A stretch of 10,039 bases of DNA, from contig SOKD01000016.1 in assembly GCA_004376305.1 (NCBI GenBank), positions 1-10,039 on the forward strand, given 5' to 3'. Source of the stretch: Candidatus Cloacimonadota bacterium. GTDB taxonomy: Bacteria > Hydrothermota > E44-bin80. The notes beneath the pieces were generated by a model. The model did no database searches and was not told the origin of the DNA. It saw only the letters and a list, made by a program, of their open reading frames with translations. Position 1 is the stretch's first letter; every line of letters starts with the position of its first letter. Positions 1 through 7,675 of the stretch are shown here, in pieces. The position numbers were made by a program, and so were the translations under genes.

Positions 1-1274
1 GCAGTGGTGAATATTTGACCCTTCTTGGTTGGAATTGTCGTATTCCTTTCTATAATTTGCGTCAACATTCCTCCAAGGGTTTCTATTCCAAGCGTAAGCG
101 GTGTTACATCAAGCAGAAGAACATCCTTAACCTCTCCACTGAGAACAGCACCCTGTATTGCCGCACCCATAGCAACAACCTCATCCGGGTTAATACCTTT
201 ATGGGGTTCTTTACCAAAGAGCTCTTTTACCACTTCCTGCACCTTTGGCATTCTTGTCATACCCCCAACAAGAATAACTTCATTAATATCCTTTGCTGAT
301 ATTTTCGCATCATCAAGAACCTGTTTGACAGGAAGTTTCATTCTGTCAATTAGATCCTCAACAAGACTCTCAAGTTTAGCCCTTGTTAATTTCATATCAA
401 GATGTTTTGGACCTTGACTATCTGAAGTTATGAAAGGAAGGTTTATGGATGTTTCCAATGTTGTTGAAAGCTCTATCTTTGCTTTTTCAGCACTCTCGCG
501 CAAACGCTGTAATGCTCTTTTATCGTTTCTTAAATCAATACCATTATCCTTTCTAAACTCATCGGCAATCCAATCAACGATCCTCAGGTCAAAATCATCT
601 CCTCCAAGATTTGTATCACCACTGGTTGCTTTAACTTCAAAAACACCATCACCTATCTCAAGAATTGATATATCAAATGTTCCTCCACCAAGGTCAAAAA
701 CAGCTATCTTTTCATTCTTCTTCTTCTCTAATCCATACGCAAGGGAAGCTGCAGTTGGTTCATTGATAATCCTCATAACTTCCAATCCTGCAATCTTCCC
801 GGCATCCTTCGTTGCCTTTCGTTGTGAATCATTGAAGTATGCTGGAACAGTAATAACTGCTTTTGTGACTTCACCACCAAGATACTCCTCTGCTGCTCTC
901 TTCAAGTACCTCAACAACATTGCTGAAATTTCAGGCGGCGAGTACTGCTTTCCAGCCATTTCAACGCGAATATCTCCACTGGATGAGTCGAGTATACTGT
1001 ACGAGACCTTTTTCATGTCTACACTTACTTCATTGTACCGTCTTCCCATGAAGCGCTTAATTGAATAAATTGAATTCTCAGGATTGGTAACCTGCTGCCT
1101 TTTTGCAATGATTCCCACAACTCTTTCTCCGTTATCTTTTACTGCAACCACGGAAGGAGTTGTTCTGCCACCATCAGGATTCGGGATAACCGTTGGCTCA
1201 CCACCTTCCATCACTGCGACACAGCAATTAGTTGTTCCGAGATCAATTCCTATCACTCTATCCTTCGCTGCCAT
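1..1274 (-). CDS. dnaK: Molecular chaperone DnaK (Hsp70), N-terminal part, cut by the window edge
   Basis: This is the ATP-driven Hsp70 chaperone, which binds unfolded peptides in the cytoplasm and works with GrpE (nucleotide exchange) and DnaJ. I translated the minus strand from the ATG at 1274-1272 and get 424 residues with no stop before the window edge. It follows DnaK closely throughout: phosphate-1 loop DLGTTN (about 11-16), RTTPS near 37-41, ITVPAYFND (141-149), [12 protein letters not shown] (170-181), phosphate-2 DLGGGTFD (194-201), LGGDDFD (223-229), LVGGMTRMP (335-343) and the interdomain linker [15 protein letters not shown] (384-398). The whole nucleotide-binding domain and the first strands of the substrate-binding domain are present; the rest lies beyond base 1. 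The start is supported by a strong AAGGAGG ribosome site at about 1284-1290, which lies inside the end of grpE. The two frames overlap by 17 nt. No frameshift or missing key residue was seen. Confidence 0.97.
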   Translation of the reverse strand, partial: MAAKDRVIGIDLGTTNCCVAVMEGGEPTVIPNPDGGRTTPSVVAVKDNGERVVGIIAKRQQVTNPENSIYSIKRFMGRRYNEVSVDMKKVSYSILDSSSGDIRVEMAGKQYSPPEISAMLLRYLKRAAEEYLGGEVTKAVITVPAYFNDSQRKATKDAGKIAGLEVMRIINEPTAASLAYGLEKKKNEKIAVFDLGGGTFDISILEIGDGVFEVKATSGDTNLGGDDFDLRIVDWIADEFRKDNGIDLRNDKRALQRLRESAEKAKIELSTTLETSINLPFITSDSQGPKHLDMKLTRAKLESLVEDLIDRMKLPVKQVLDDAKISAKDINEVILVGGMTRMPKVQEVVKELFGKEPHKGINPDEVVAMGAAIQGAVLSGEVKDVLLLDVTPLTLGIETLGGMLTQIIERNTTIPTKKGQIFTT

Positions 1275-1830
1275 TTTTATCATCCTCCTTTTTCTCCTCA
1301 TCTTGTTTTGCAACAGTAACCCTTGCCGGACGTATAATCTTATCCTTCAATACATATCCCTTTTCTATTTCATCGATTATGGTCGAGGGCTTATGTTCCT
1401 TGCTTTCAATGGCAAGGTAGGCTTCATGTTTGTACGGATCAAATATTTCGCCAATGCTGTTGAATGATTGTACGCCTTCCTTCTCAAGAATATCTTCTAA
1501 TTGCTTGAGTATAAGCCTCACACCATGCACAATTTTTTCCACATTATCCGTATTTTCACCCGCACTGATAGCCCTTCCAAAATTATCAATTACTGGCAGG
1601 ATACTCACGATTAACCTTTCATTGGCGTATTTTATTATCTCTTCTTTGTCTTTCATCATCCTTTTTCGCTGATTATCCATGTCAGCAAGAGCGCGTATGT
1701 ACTTATCGGTATAGTCCTTTATCTGTTCATGAGCTTTTTCCAGTTCCTTTCGCATCTCTTCTATCAGCTCATCCTTTCTTTTATTCTCACCTTTCTCTTC
1801 CTCTGCTCTGTGTTCTTTTTCGATCAACAT
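1258..1830 (-). CDS. grpE: Nucleotide exchange factor GrpE
   Basis: GrpE dimers release ADP from DnaK and so reset the chaperone cycle. The 190-residue product has the family layout. A highly charged alpha-helical N-terminal half (about 8-75) contains [16 protein letters not shown] (42-57), the usual GrpE signature region. A helical stretch follows, with [11 protein letters not shown] (78-88). The C-terminal beta domain has [19 protein letters not shown] (119-137), then [18 protein letters not shown] (158-175). The length is normal. It is the first gene of a grpE-dnaK pair and ends 17 nt inside dnaK, so the two are probably translationally coupled. Its own promoter lies directly upstream. The start is slightly uncertain: GGGAGG sits only 1-2 nt before the ATG at 1830-1828, so the next codon, TTG at 1827-1825, has more usual ribosome spacing. 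Either choice changes only one residue. Confidence 0.96.
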   Translation of the reverse strand: MLIEKEHRAEEEKGENKRKDELIEEMRKELEKAHEQIKDYTDKYIRALADMDNQRKRMMKDKEEIIKYANERLIVSILPVIDNFGRAISAGENTDNVEKIVHGVRLILKQLEDILEKEGVQSFNSIGEIFDPYKHEAYLAIESKEHKPSTIIDEIEKGYVLKDKIIRPARVTVAKQDEEKKEDDKNGSEG

Positions 1831-1848
1831 TCCTCCCGAATTGTTAAA

Positions 1849-1877
1849 AATATAATAAAAAAATGGCGTTTTGTCAA
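1849..1877 (-). promoter_or_regulatory. Sigma70-type promoter of grpE-dnaK
   Basis: On the minus strand there is TTGACA (1877-1872), a 17-nt spacer, then TATATT (1854-1849): a perfect -35 and a 5/6 -10. The expected start near 1842 leaves a leader of only about 12 nt before grpE. No CIRCE inverted repeat (TTAGCACTC-N9-GAGTGCTAA) is present. Immediately upstream, CGAATTTT occurs twice at 1886-1893 and 1896-1903, one helical turn apart, which could be an UP element or a regulator site. The spacing and sequence are seen directly; promoter activity is inferred. Confidence 0.75.
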
Positions 1878-1908
1878 GCCACTTTCGAATTTTTACGAAT
1901 TTTGTTTA

Positions 1909-2508
1909 TTAATATCCTAAATATTTGCCAGAAAACAGCAATTCTCCCACTCGAACCGTAATATTTCGTATCGATATGGTGAGTAATCTAATATCGCTTA
2001 CTTTAGGAAGCAGAAAAACAGTATATATTCCCTCTTTAACTCTTTCAATATAAAGAAGATAATAATCGTAAACAAGTGTAATCTCCCTTAGTTTGGTTTT
2101 CTGGCGGTCAGAGAAAAGCATCAGAAATTTGAGAAAGGTATTGATTTCCTTTTCAGAAAACCGCGTTTCCTTTTTGAGGATAATATTCGTAAAAATCCCT
2201 CCCTCAATGATTCCACAGAAAAGCAAATTGGGTAAGTTTTCGATGATGCGCCACAATTTTTCTTTCTCATTTTCTTTCTCGATAATATTTATTGTCAACA
2301 GACCTTCCTTTAACTCAAGAATGTTTTCCATTGCCTTATCGCCTTTTATATCATCAAAACGCGCCCTCTGGAATTCCCCGTTTCTGTAAGAAAACGAAGC
2401 GTAGTGCTTGCCTGAGATGATAATGAAATTCCCACTCAGTTTTCTATTCGCTATCTGTTTGACTCTCTCTCTCAAGTCTATGTTCTTTAAATCAACGGTA
2501 ACTTTCAT
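1909..2508 (-). CDS. DUF4388/PATAN-like protein of unknown role
   Basis: The product is 199 residues, cytoplasmic, with no signal peptide or membrane segment. Residues about 24-75 (LSGNFIIISGKHYASFSYRNG, then FQRARFDDIKGDKAMENILELKEGLLTI) have the pattern of DUF4388/PATAN domains: 'G.....G....l.f.nG....A......G..A...il....G...'. These domains are usually found with response regulators, GTPases or protein-interaction modules in Gram-negative bacteria. After a linker, residues about 105-195 show alternating hydrophobic strands and helices (ITLVYDYYLLYIERVKEGIYTVFLL), which might be a Roadblock/LC7-like fold. That second assignment is weak. The ATG directly abuts the lepB stop codon (TAA then ATG, no gap) and has no good ribosome site, so translation probably depends on ribosomes finishing lepB. 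The grpE promoter follows downstream. Function is not known; a signalling or adaptor role is inference. Confidence 0.8.
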   Translation of the reverse strand: MKVTVDLKNIDLRERVKQIANRKLSGNFIIISGKHYASFSYRNGEFQRARFDDIKGDKAMENILELKEGLLTINIIEKENEKEKLWRIIENLPNLLFCGIIEGGIFTNIILKKETRFSEKEINTFLKFLMLFSDRQKTKLREITLVYDYYLLYIERVKEGIYTVFLLPKVSDIRLLTISIRNITVRVGELLFSGKYLGY

Positions 2509-3219
2509 TTAATTTACAAAGTTAAGTATTCGTTTCCATCTAATTTTCTCCCCTATTCGGAAGAATGGTATATCCCGTTCCCATGACCAGTAAAGGATCA
2601 GTGGTTTCCCAAGCACAGAACCACTATCAAGAGGACCCCAGAATCGGGAGTCATCAGAATTGTCCCTGTTATCTCCCATAACAAATATATGACCCTTCGG
2701 AACAACAATGGGTCCAAAGTTGTCCCTGCAATATCCTCCCACGAACCGGAACTCCCCGTTCTGCCAATCCTGTTGATACGCTGTGTTATGAGCCCCTGGC
2801 AAAGGAGGAAAATTGCGTAGATCTTTGTGAACCGCATGGGATTCAAATATCCTATTGCTATTAAGATACACATTCTTTGCCCTGACTTCGACCGTATCAC
2901 CGCCAATTGCAACGCACCGCTTTACAAAGTATTTTTTAGTATATGGCGAAATGAATATCACAATTTCCCCGCGACGTGGTTCTCTGAATTCAAGGATGTT
3001 TTTTTTGGTAAAAGGTATGTGAATACCATATACCATTTTATTAACAAGGAGAAAATCGCCTATGAGTAGTGTATCCTCCATGGAGCCGGAAGGAATTTTA
3101 AACGCCTGAATAAAGAATGTTCTGATTATCATGGCAATGACAAATGCCCAGATTACGGATTCAACCCATTCCCTGAATTTCGATTTTTGCTTTAGTGTTT
3201 TCACTGTTTCTTTATCCAT
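2509..3219 (-). CDS. lepB: Signal peptidase I
   Basis: This membrane serine protease (family S26) removes signal peptides from exported proteins on the outer face of the inner membrane. The 236 residues contain one clear N-terminal membrane helix (about 17-38, in EWVESVIWAFVIAMIIRTFF). The Ser box IPSGSMEDTLLIGD (42-55) carries nucleophile Ser46. The Lys box FVKRCVAIGGDTV (98-110) carries general base Lys100. The late box VMGDNRDNSDDSRFWG (180-195) is intact. All catalytic boxes are present and the length is typical for a single-helix enzyme. The start ATG at 3219-3217 has only a weak AAGAG ribosome site. It follows resB after a 50-nt gap that contains a possible promoter, and its stop codon abuts the next gene. 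The exported lipoprotein, DUF3108 protein and cytochromes c implied by the neighbours are plausible clients of the export pathway, although lipoproteins themselves use signal peptidase II. Confidence 0.97.
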   Translation of the reverse strand: MDKETVKTLKQKSKFREWVESVIWAFVIAMIIRTFFIQAFKIPSGSMEDTLLIGDFLLVNKMVYGIHIPFTKKNILEFREPRRGEIVIFISPYTKKYFVKRCVAIGGDTVEVRAKNVYLNSNRIFESHAVHKDLRNFPPLPGAHNTAYQQDWQNGEFRFVGGYCRDNFGPIVVPKGHIFVMGDNRDNSDDSRFWGPLDSGSVLGKPLILYWSWERDIPFFRIGEKIRWKRILNFVN

Positions 3220-3228
3220 GAATATGCT

Positions 3229-3257
3229 CTTTTATCATAGAACCGTATTTCTGTCAA
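3229..3257 (-). promoter_or_regulatory. Possible internal promoter before lepB
   Basis: A perfect TTGACA (3257-3252) on the minus strand is followed after 17 nt by TAAAAG (3234-3229), which matches only 4/6 of a -10 box. If used, transcription would begin within a few bases of the lepB ATG, giving a leaderless or almost leaderless message. This fits the poor ribosome site of lepB. The weak -10 keeps confidence low. Confidence 0.4.
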
Positions 3258-3269
3258 TTTAAATCTGAA

Positions 3270-4583
3270 TCAAGCTTGCTTGAGCATTCTTTCGATCTCA
3301 TCAATTTGATGATCAATGTCTGCAGTAATGCCCGATCCAGTCCCTTTTACATAGGCAACGTGTTCTTTTTTATCATAGAACAATCTCAACTCGTAAGCGG
3401 GAAAGATAACCCTTGCGAATATTCCAGCCATAAAAAAGAAAAATGAGATATACAACAGTGGTACACCATCATCCCTTTTGTAGTATATACCGCTCACCTC
3501 ATTAACATTACGCAAAATCAGGTTTTTTCCCATGACGGTCGCTGGCTTATCGGCAATCAGTTTTGCTCTGTTTTCCCATCCTGCTCTATCCATACCCCTG
3601 TAATAAAGTTCGGTATTTGGCACAATATCGACGACCTCTTCTCCGGTAAAAAGTTTTCCAGTATAAACGGATCGGATCAGAAACATCCCATCAATACCAT
3701 CAATAGAAAAGCTTCTGCCTGCTTCAAGATGGAGTATTGTATCTCCAATAGCAATATCAAATACCTGGTTATATCCCATCTGGTAAAGGGTTATTCCTTT
3801 GAATCTCAAAGGTTTATTTACTTCCACGAGCTTCGTTTTTTCCACTCCATTGTATCGAACAATCAGCGTGCTCTTATAGTCTTTTGGGAAATAGCGTTCC
3901 TTGATCAAAACATATTCCATTTCGTAATTCCTAAGCTCAAGTTCTATTTTATCCACCTTATCTGGATTGAAGGTTCTAAAAATTTGATACACTCCCATAT
4001 CCTTGCTTGAGAGAAAAATATCCTCTTTGTCACCAATCTTTAAATCAATCTCGCCATCAAATTTTGTCATTGCAGAAAGAGTGAATCCAATTATGGAGAC
4101 CCCAAGAAAAAAATGAAAGAAGAGGGAAACGTACCTTCTTCTTAAACCCCTTGCACTGAAAATAAAAGTGCAATTTTTATCATCAATCAATTTCCTGTAT
4201 CGAAATCTTCGTTTTTTCAAAACAGTTGCTACGGCAGCGAATCCACCTGCGACTGATACTTCCCTTGCATCTCTGGGTTTGTCTTTCAAGAAAGCCATTT
4301 TCCTTTTCTCAAGCAGGAACCCCCTCAATACACCAAGAAAGAGATTTATGTACAGAATGATACCCGCAGTAATAAAATACCATGAGTGAAAAATGTCAAG
4401 AATACCCAAGGGGATTAGTTTTGAATACAGAGCGGAACCAAAAGCTTTTTTATATTCTTCGTATGTCCCACCCTGAGGAAGAATTGTTCCCAGGAACATG
4501 AAGAAGATGAGAATAAAAAGTGTAATAAGCGTCAATTTTGTTGATGTCAATAATCTGTACAGCTTCTTAAAGATATTTTTCAT
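3270..4583 (-). CDS. resB: System II cytochrome c biogenesis protein ResB/CcsB
   Basis: ResB (also called CcsB or Ccs1) forms a complex with CcsA that carries haem across the inner membrane and attaches it to apocytochromes c. The 437 residues show the family layout: membrane helix 1 (about 15-35, ending in LGTILPQGG), helix 2 (about 66-90), a basic cytoplasmic loop, helix 3 (about 150-171, with His157 in LFFHFFLGVS), a long extracytoplasmic domain (about 172-370) with the typical VNKPLRFKGITLYQMGY stretch (255-271), and helix 4 (about 375-397). A short charged cytoplasmic tail follows. Membrane boundaries are by eye. AGAGGAG lies about 9 nt before the ATG at 4583-4581, a good ribosome site. 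The gene starts 13 nt after ccsA ends, so the pair is surely co-transcribed. The length is normal for the family. Confidence 0.93.
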   Translation of the reverse strand: MKNIFKKLYRLLTSTKLTLITLFILIFFMFLGTILPQGGTYEEYKKAFGSALYSKLIPLGILDIFHSWYFITAGIILYINLFLGVLRGFLLEKRKMAFLKDKPRDAREVSVAGGFAAVATVLKKRRFRYRKLIDDKNCTFIFSARGLRRRYVSLFFHFFLGVSIIGFTLSAMTKFDGEIDLKIGDKEDIFLSSKDMGVYQIFRTFNPDKVDKIELELRNYEMEYVLIKERYFPKDYKSTLIVRYNGVEKTKLVEVNKPLRFKGITLYQMGYNQVFDIAIGDTILHLEAGRSFSIDGIDGMFLIRSVYTGKLFTGEEVVDIVPNTELYYRGMDRAGWENRAKLIADKPATVMGKNLILRNVNEVSGIYYKRDDGVPLLYISFFFFMAGIFARVIFPAYELRLFYDKKEHVAYVKGTGSGITADIDHQIDEIERMLKQA

Positions 4584-4596
4584 CCTATTTACTCCT

Positions 4597-5430
4597 CTAA
4601 AAAGCGTGCAAACTCGGGATATTGAGCAACTGCGTAATCCAGTTCACTCCCAGGAAAGTGAAAATCATACAGATAAAACCCAGTATAACAAGTACTGATG
4701 CTTTCCAGGTCGTCCACCGTGGTGTTATCTTCGCATGGAGATACAATGCATAAACCAACCAGGTGATGAGAGACCATGTTTCCTTTGGATCCCACGACCA
4801 ATATACCCCCCAGGCTTCTTCTGCCCAGGCTCCACCAGAAATGATACCATAGCCTAAAAGCGGAAAACCAAGTAATATGAGATTATATGACGTTCTATGA
4901 AAGAGCTTCTTCGCGGATTCAGTGAGTTCATATCTCCTCGCTCGTGAACCGAAAAGGAGAAATGCAATTTCAATGCAAAATGCAACAACAAACGCTGCAT
5001 ATGCAGAAAAGGCAGCAATAACATGCCAGGCAAACCATTTGCTTTGCAGAGCTGGAGGAAGCGGTCTGGGTACAGATGAAAGGCCAAGTATCGCATATAA
5101 CGAAGCTGCAATGACTATTGCCGTAACAAAAATGCCTGCAAGCCGCACTTTTCTTTTCCACTCCACAAAAAGATAGGCAATCACAACCGAAAAACTGAAC
5201 CAGGAAAGGGCTTCGTAGAGGGTCTGAAAAGGTGGATGTCTTGTTTGAATTATCCGAATGATAATAAGCATGATGTGCACAATAACACCAAGCGTTAATA
5301 CGGACGAGGCAATCCTTCCCCTTCCCAGGAATTGAGGAAAAACAAGGTACACGAGATAAAAAATAAAACTTATCGAATAGAGTGCGACAACAACAAGAAA
5401 AAGATTTAGTTCTAAATTCAATAGGTTCAT
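4597..5430 (-). CDS. ccsA: System II cytochrome c biogenesis protein CcsA (ResC)
   Basis: CcsA is the polytopic haem-handling partner of ResB in System II cytochrome c maturation. The 277 residues are very hydrophobic, with roughly eight membrane helices. The diagnostic tryptophan-rich (WWD) segment is WAEEAWGVYWSWDPKETWSL (202-221). Flanking histidines match those expected for haem coordination: His136 in KWFAWHVIAAFSAYA, and His275 in the terminal SLHAF, which corresponds to the usual 'LHSY'. His52 in a membrane helix is another candidate haem ligand. The ligand roles come from family knowledge, not from this sequence. The ATG at 5430-5428 has a weak AGGGAAAG ribosome site. The gene begins 48 nt after rdgB and is followed 13 nt later by resB. 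ccsA and resB are separate here, unlike the fused CcsBA of epsilonproteobacteria and some Bacteroidetes. Confidence 0.95.
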   Translation of the reverse strand: MNLLNLELNLFLVVVALYSISFIFYLVYLVFPQFLGRGRIASSVLTLGVIVHIMLIIIRIIQTRHPPFQTLYEALSWFSFSVVIAYLFVEWKRKVRLAGIFVTAIVIAASLYAILGLSSVPRPLPPALQSKWFAWHVIAAFSAYAAFVVAFCIEIAFLLFGSRARRYELTESAKKLFHRTSYNLILLGFPLLGYGIISGGAWAEEAWGVYWSWDPKETWSLITWLVYALYLHAKITPRWTTWKASVLVILGFICMIFTFLGVNWITQLLNIPSLHAF

Positions 5431-5478
5431 ATCTTTCCCTGCTTATTCATGCATATTCCTTTACAAAGACAGCGCAAC

Positions 5479-6090
5479 CTATCTCTCTGAACTCCCGATA
5501 ATGTGCTTTTCTAAAAACTGATAAACCTTTCTTAATGCTTCCCCCCTGTGACTGATTTTGTTCTTCTCGTCTATTGAAAGCTCCGCAAGCGTTTTCCCAA
5601 GTTCGGGCGCAAAGAAAATGGGATCATACCCAAAACCATGAGAGCCTTCCTCAGAAGTTGTTATCCTTCCATTAAGCACACCTTCAAATTTCTTAATAGA
5701 GCCATCAGTGAAAGCAAGCACCATAACACATCGAAACCGGGCTGTCCTTTTTTCCTCTTCAATTCCTTTAAGAAGCCTCAGGAGTTTTGTATTATTATCA
5801 GCGTACGTCGCGTTCATACCCGAAAACCGGGCAGAAAAAATTCCAGGTTTGTTGTTGAGAAAGGCAACCTCTAAACCGGAATCATCAGCAAGAGCAATTT
5901 TATGCGTTGAGGAGGAAAATACTGTCGCCTTCTTGCATGCATTCTCATAAAAGGACCCTCCATCTTCCTGAACGATAGGAAGGCCCTTTATGTCTTCAAA
6001 TGTAAGGATCCTTACATCTAATGCTTTGAGTGAATGCTTAATCTCGGTTATTTTACCACTGTTTCGTGTTGCAAGTACAAGTTCTATCAA
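5479..6090 (-). CDS. rdgB: RdgB/HAM1-family non-canonical purine NTP pyrophosphatase
   Basis: This enzyme hydrolyses dITP, ITP and XTP to monophosphates plus pyrophosphate, keeping deaminated purines out of DNA and RNA. The 203 residues match the family along the whole length: LATRNSGKITEI (6-17, nucleotide binding), YENACKKA (48-55), ALADDSGLEV (66-75, with the catalytic Asp), PGIFSARFSG (82-91), GSHGFGYDPIFF (149-160) and NKISHRGEAL (177-186). Its start codon is TTG (6090-6088), since no in-frame ATG or GTG lies nearby upstream and the protein must begin just before IELVLATRN. It begins only 4 nt after the stop of the SPOR lipoprotein gene and has no evident ribosome site, so translation is probably coupled to that gene. 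It is a housekeeping gene embedded in an envelope operon. Confidence 0.96.
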   Translation of the reverse strand: MIELVLATRNSGKITEIKHSLKALDVRILTFEDIKGLPIVQEDGGSFYENACKKATVFSSSTHKIALADDSGLEVAFLNNKPGIFSARFSGMNATYADNNTKLLRLLKGIEEEKRTARFRCVMVLAFTDGSIKKFEGVLNGRITTSEEGSHGFGYDPIFFAPELGKTLAELSIDEKNKISHRGEALRKVYQFLEKHIIGSSER

Positions 6091-6094
6091 ATCA

Positions 6095-6547
6095 TCAAGG
6101 TGTTTTTGTTACTTCAGTTACAAATGCATCAGAGTAGAATCGGAGGATTGTTGCCCGGTAACTATTGGCTTCATTTTTCGTGGAAAAATCTCCAACCCTC
6201 ACCTTGTAATACGGTGCAATATATTTCACATATACTGGCTTGGCAAAAAGAGAAACTGCTCTTGCCTTTCTCTTATTTGCGCTTGCAGAACTATAGAATG
6301 CTCCTATCTGTATCCTGTATACTGTTGTCGGTTCAGGTGGAGGTGGAGGTGCTGTTACAACCACTGTTGTCTCTTCAGCTACCTCCTCGACTATCTCCTC
6401 GAATTCCTCAAAAATTTCACCTTCTTCCTCTTCCTCAATGATAATTGGTTCTTCATCAATCAGCTCACCAGGAGGAGGTTTCTTGGCGCATGAGAAAACA
6501 AGTGAGAACGCAAACAGAAGAACCAAAAGGAACTTGATCTTTTTCAT
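6095..6547 (-). CDS. SPOR-domain lipoprotein
   Basis: This is a small exported protein predicted to be lipid-anchored. The lysine-containing N-terminus and hydrophobic stretch (about 1-19) end in a lipobox-like LVFSC with Cys20. Ala at +2 suggests no inner-membrane retention signal, so an outer-membrane anchor is likely. Residues about 31-60 form a very acidic linker (runs of Glu), followed by a proline-rich hinge (APPPPPEP, 66-73). The C-terminal SPOR domain (about 75-147) has YRIQIGAF (77-84) and YYKVRVGDFSTKNEANSY (113-130). SPOR domains bind denuded septal peptidoglycan glycan strands, so a role in cell division or wall remodelling is inferred. A strong AAAGGGGG ribosome site precedes the ATG at 6547-6545. 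The gene starts 15 nt after the guanylyltransferase gene and its end is 4 nt from rdgB. It is too short and generic to name as a specific family member. Confidence 0.9.
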   Translation of the reverse strand: MKKIKFLLVLLFAFSLVFSCAKKPPPGELIDEEPIIIEEEEEGEIFEEFEEIVEEVAEETTVVVTAPPPPPEPTTVYRIQIGAFYSSASANKRKARAVSLFAKPVYVKYIAPYYKVRVGDFSTKNEANSYRATILRFYSDAFVTEVTKTP

Positions 6548-6562
6548 GTAAGCCCCCTTTCT

Positions 6563-7663
6563 TTAGGTATATTTTTCTAACCTTTGTTTCGTACTTAGTT
6601 GTCTGACTATCTCCTTTACTTCCTGTGCCCGTGCTTTTGGAAGAATAAGCGTTGCATCAGCCGTGTGCACAACCACAAGATTTGAAATTCCAATAGTTCC
6701 CACAACACCATCATTAGAAACTACTATAGAATTTCTTGTGTCAACCGATACAACATCTCCAACAAGAATATTCCCATTCTCATCCCTTCGAAGAACTCTC
6801 TCAAGCGCACTCCAGGTACCCACATCATCCCATCCGAACGACGCACGTATAACAGCAACATCCGCTGCTTTTTCCATTATTGCATAATCAATAGAAATTG
6901 ATTCTGTTTTATCATAAATTCGCTCAAGCATTTTTTCTTTTTCACATTTCCTTTTAAGAGCAACGTACTGTTCCATCCTTTTTGCAAATTTTGGTTGAAA
7001 ACGCTTGAACTCCTCTATGATGTTCTTTGTTTTCCAGACAAAAATTCCACTGTTCCACAGAAATCGCTTTTTTGTATACTCATTCGCCTTCTTCTGTCCT
7101 GGTTTCTCCTTGAATTTCTTTACCACACACACACCATCGCGGATCTGCTCCCCCGGTTCAATATATCCATAGCCAGTTTCCGATCTACTCGGAACGATCC
7201 CGAATGTAACAAGATAGCCCTCCATTGCAATGGAAACCGCTTTTTTCACACATCGGTAAAAAGCATTTCTGTCCTTAATGTAATGATCGGCAGGCAGCAC
7301 AATCATAACTGATTCAGGATCAAAAGCAAAAAGCGTAAAAGCACCAAGACCAATCGCTGGCGCTGTGTTCCTGCCTTGAGGTTCAAAAAAATAATTATTG
7401 AAAGGAATATCGAGCTTAATATTTAGCAAGCCATTCCTGGTATCCTCACCTGCAACAATAAATATCCTTTCCTTGGTTGTTAAAGACTTGATTCGGTTCA
7501 CTGTTTTTTCAACCATTGTTTTTGAATCGGCAATGTTGAGTAATTGTTTTGGTAAGTGCCGACGGCTCCTGGGCCAGAAACGCTCCCCCCTGCCACCAGC
7601 AAGTATGAATGCGTATAATGTGCTTGTGGTTTTGCCCTGTTTTTGTTTCATTGTCTTATTCAC
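6563..7663 (-). CDS. manC: Mannose-1-phosphate guanylyltransferase (GDP-mannose pyrophosphorylase)
   Basis: The enzyme makes GDP-mannose from GTP and mannose-1-phosphate, the donor for mannosyl glycans and the precursor of GDP-fucose and related sugars. The 366 residues carry the nucleotidyltransferase signature LAGGRGERFWPRSRRHLPKQ (21-40), EPQGRNTAPAI (94-104), LPADHYI (123-129), TGYGYIEPG (163-171), VKKFKEKP (181-188), FLWNSGIFVW (201-210), SIDYAIMEK (257-265) and FGWDDVGTW (276-284). The length fits the guanylyltransferase domain alone, without the C-terminal phosphomannose isomerase domain of bifunctional ManC/AlgA. The reading frame opens with GTG at 7663-7661, 12 nt after the previous gene. 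An ATG four codons later (7651-7649) is an alternative and neither has a strong ribosome site. No other sugar or glycan genes lie nearby. Confidence 0.93.
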   Translation of the reverse strand: MNKTMKQKQGKTTSTLYAFILAGGRGERFWPRSRRHLPKQLLNIADSKTMVEKTVNRIKSLTTKERIFIVAGEDTRNGLLNIKLDIPFNNYFFEPQGRNTAPAIGLGAFTLFAFDPESVMIVLPADHYIKDRNAFYRCVKKAVSIAMEGYLVTFGIVPSRSETGYGYIEPGEQIRDGVCVVKKFKEKPGQKKANEYTKKRFLWNSGIFVWKTKNIIEEFKRFQPKFAKRMEQYVALKRKCEKEKMLERIYDKTESISIDYAIMEKAADVAVIRASFGWDDVGTWSALERVLRRDENGNILVGDVVSVDTRNSIVVSNDGVVGTIGISNLVVVHTADATLILPKARAQEVKEIVRQLSTKQRLEKYT

Positions 7664-7675
7664 GCTTTCTGTGCC

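Noticed and set aside
430..1068. A 212-codon open frame on the plus strand opposite dnaK
   Set aside because: It is antisense to the conserved DnaK ATPase domain, has low-complexity Ser/Ile/Leu composition and no ribosome site. Long antisense frames opposite dnaK are a known codon-bias artefact.
5638..6493. Several plus-strand frames opposite rdgB and the SPOR gene
   Set aside because: They are shadows; the minus-strand genes have complete conserved motifs.
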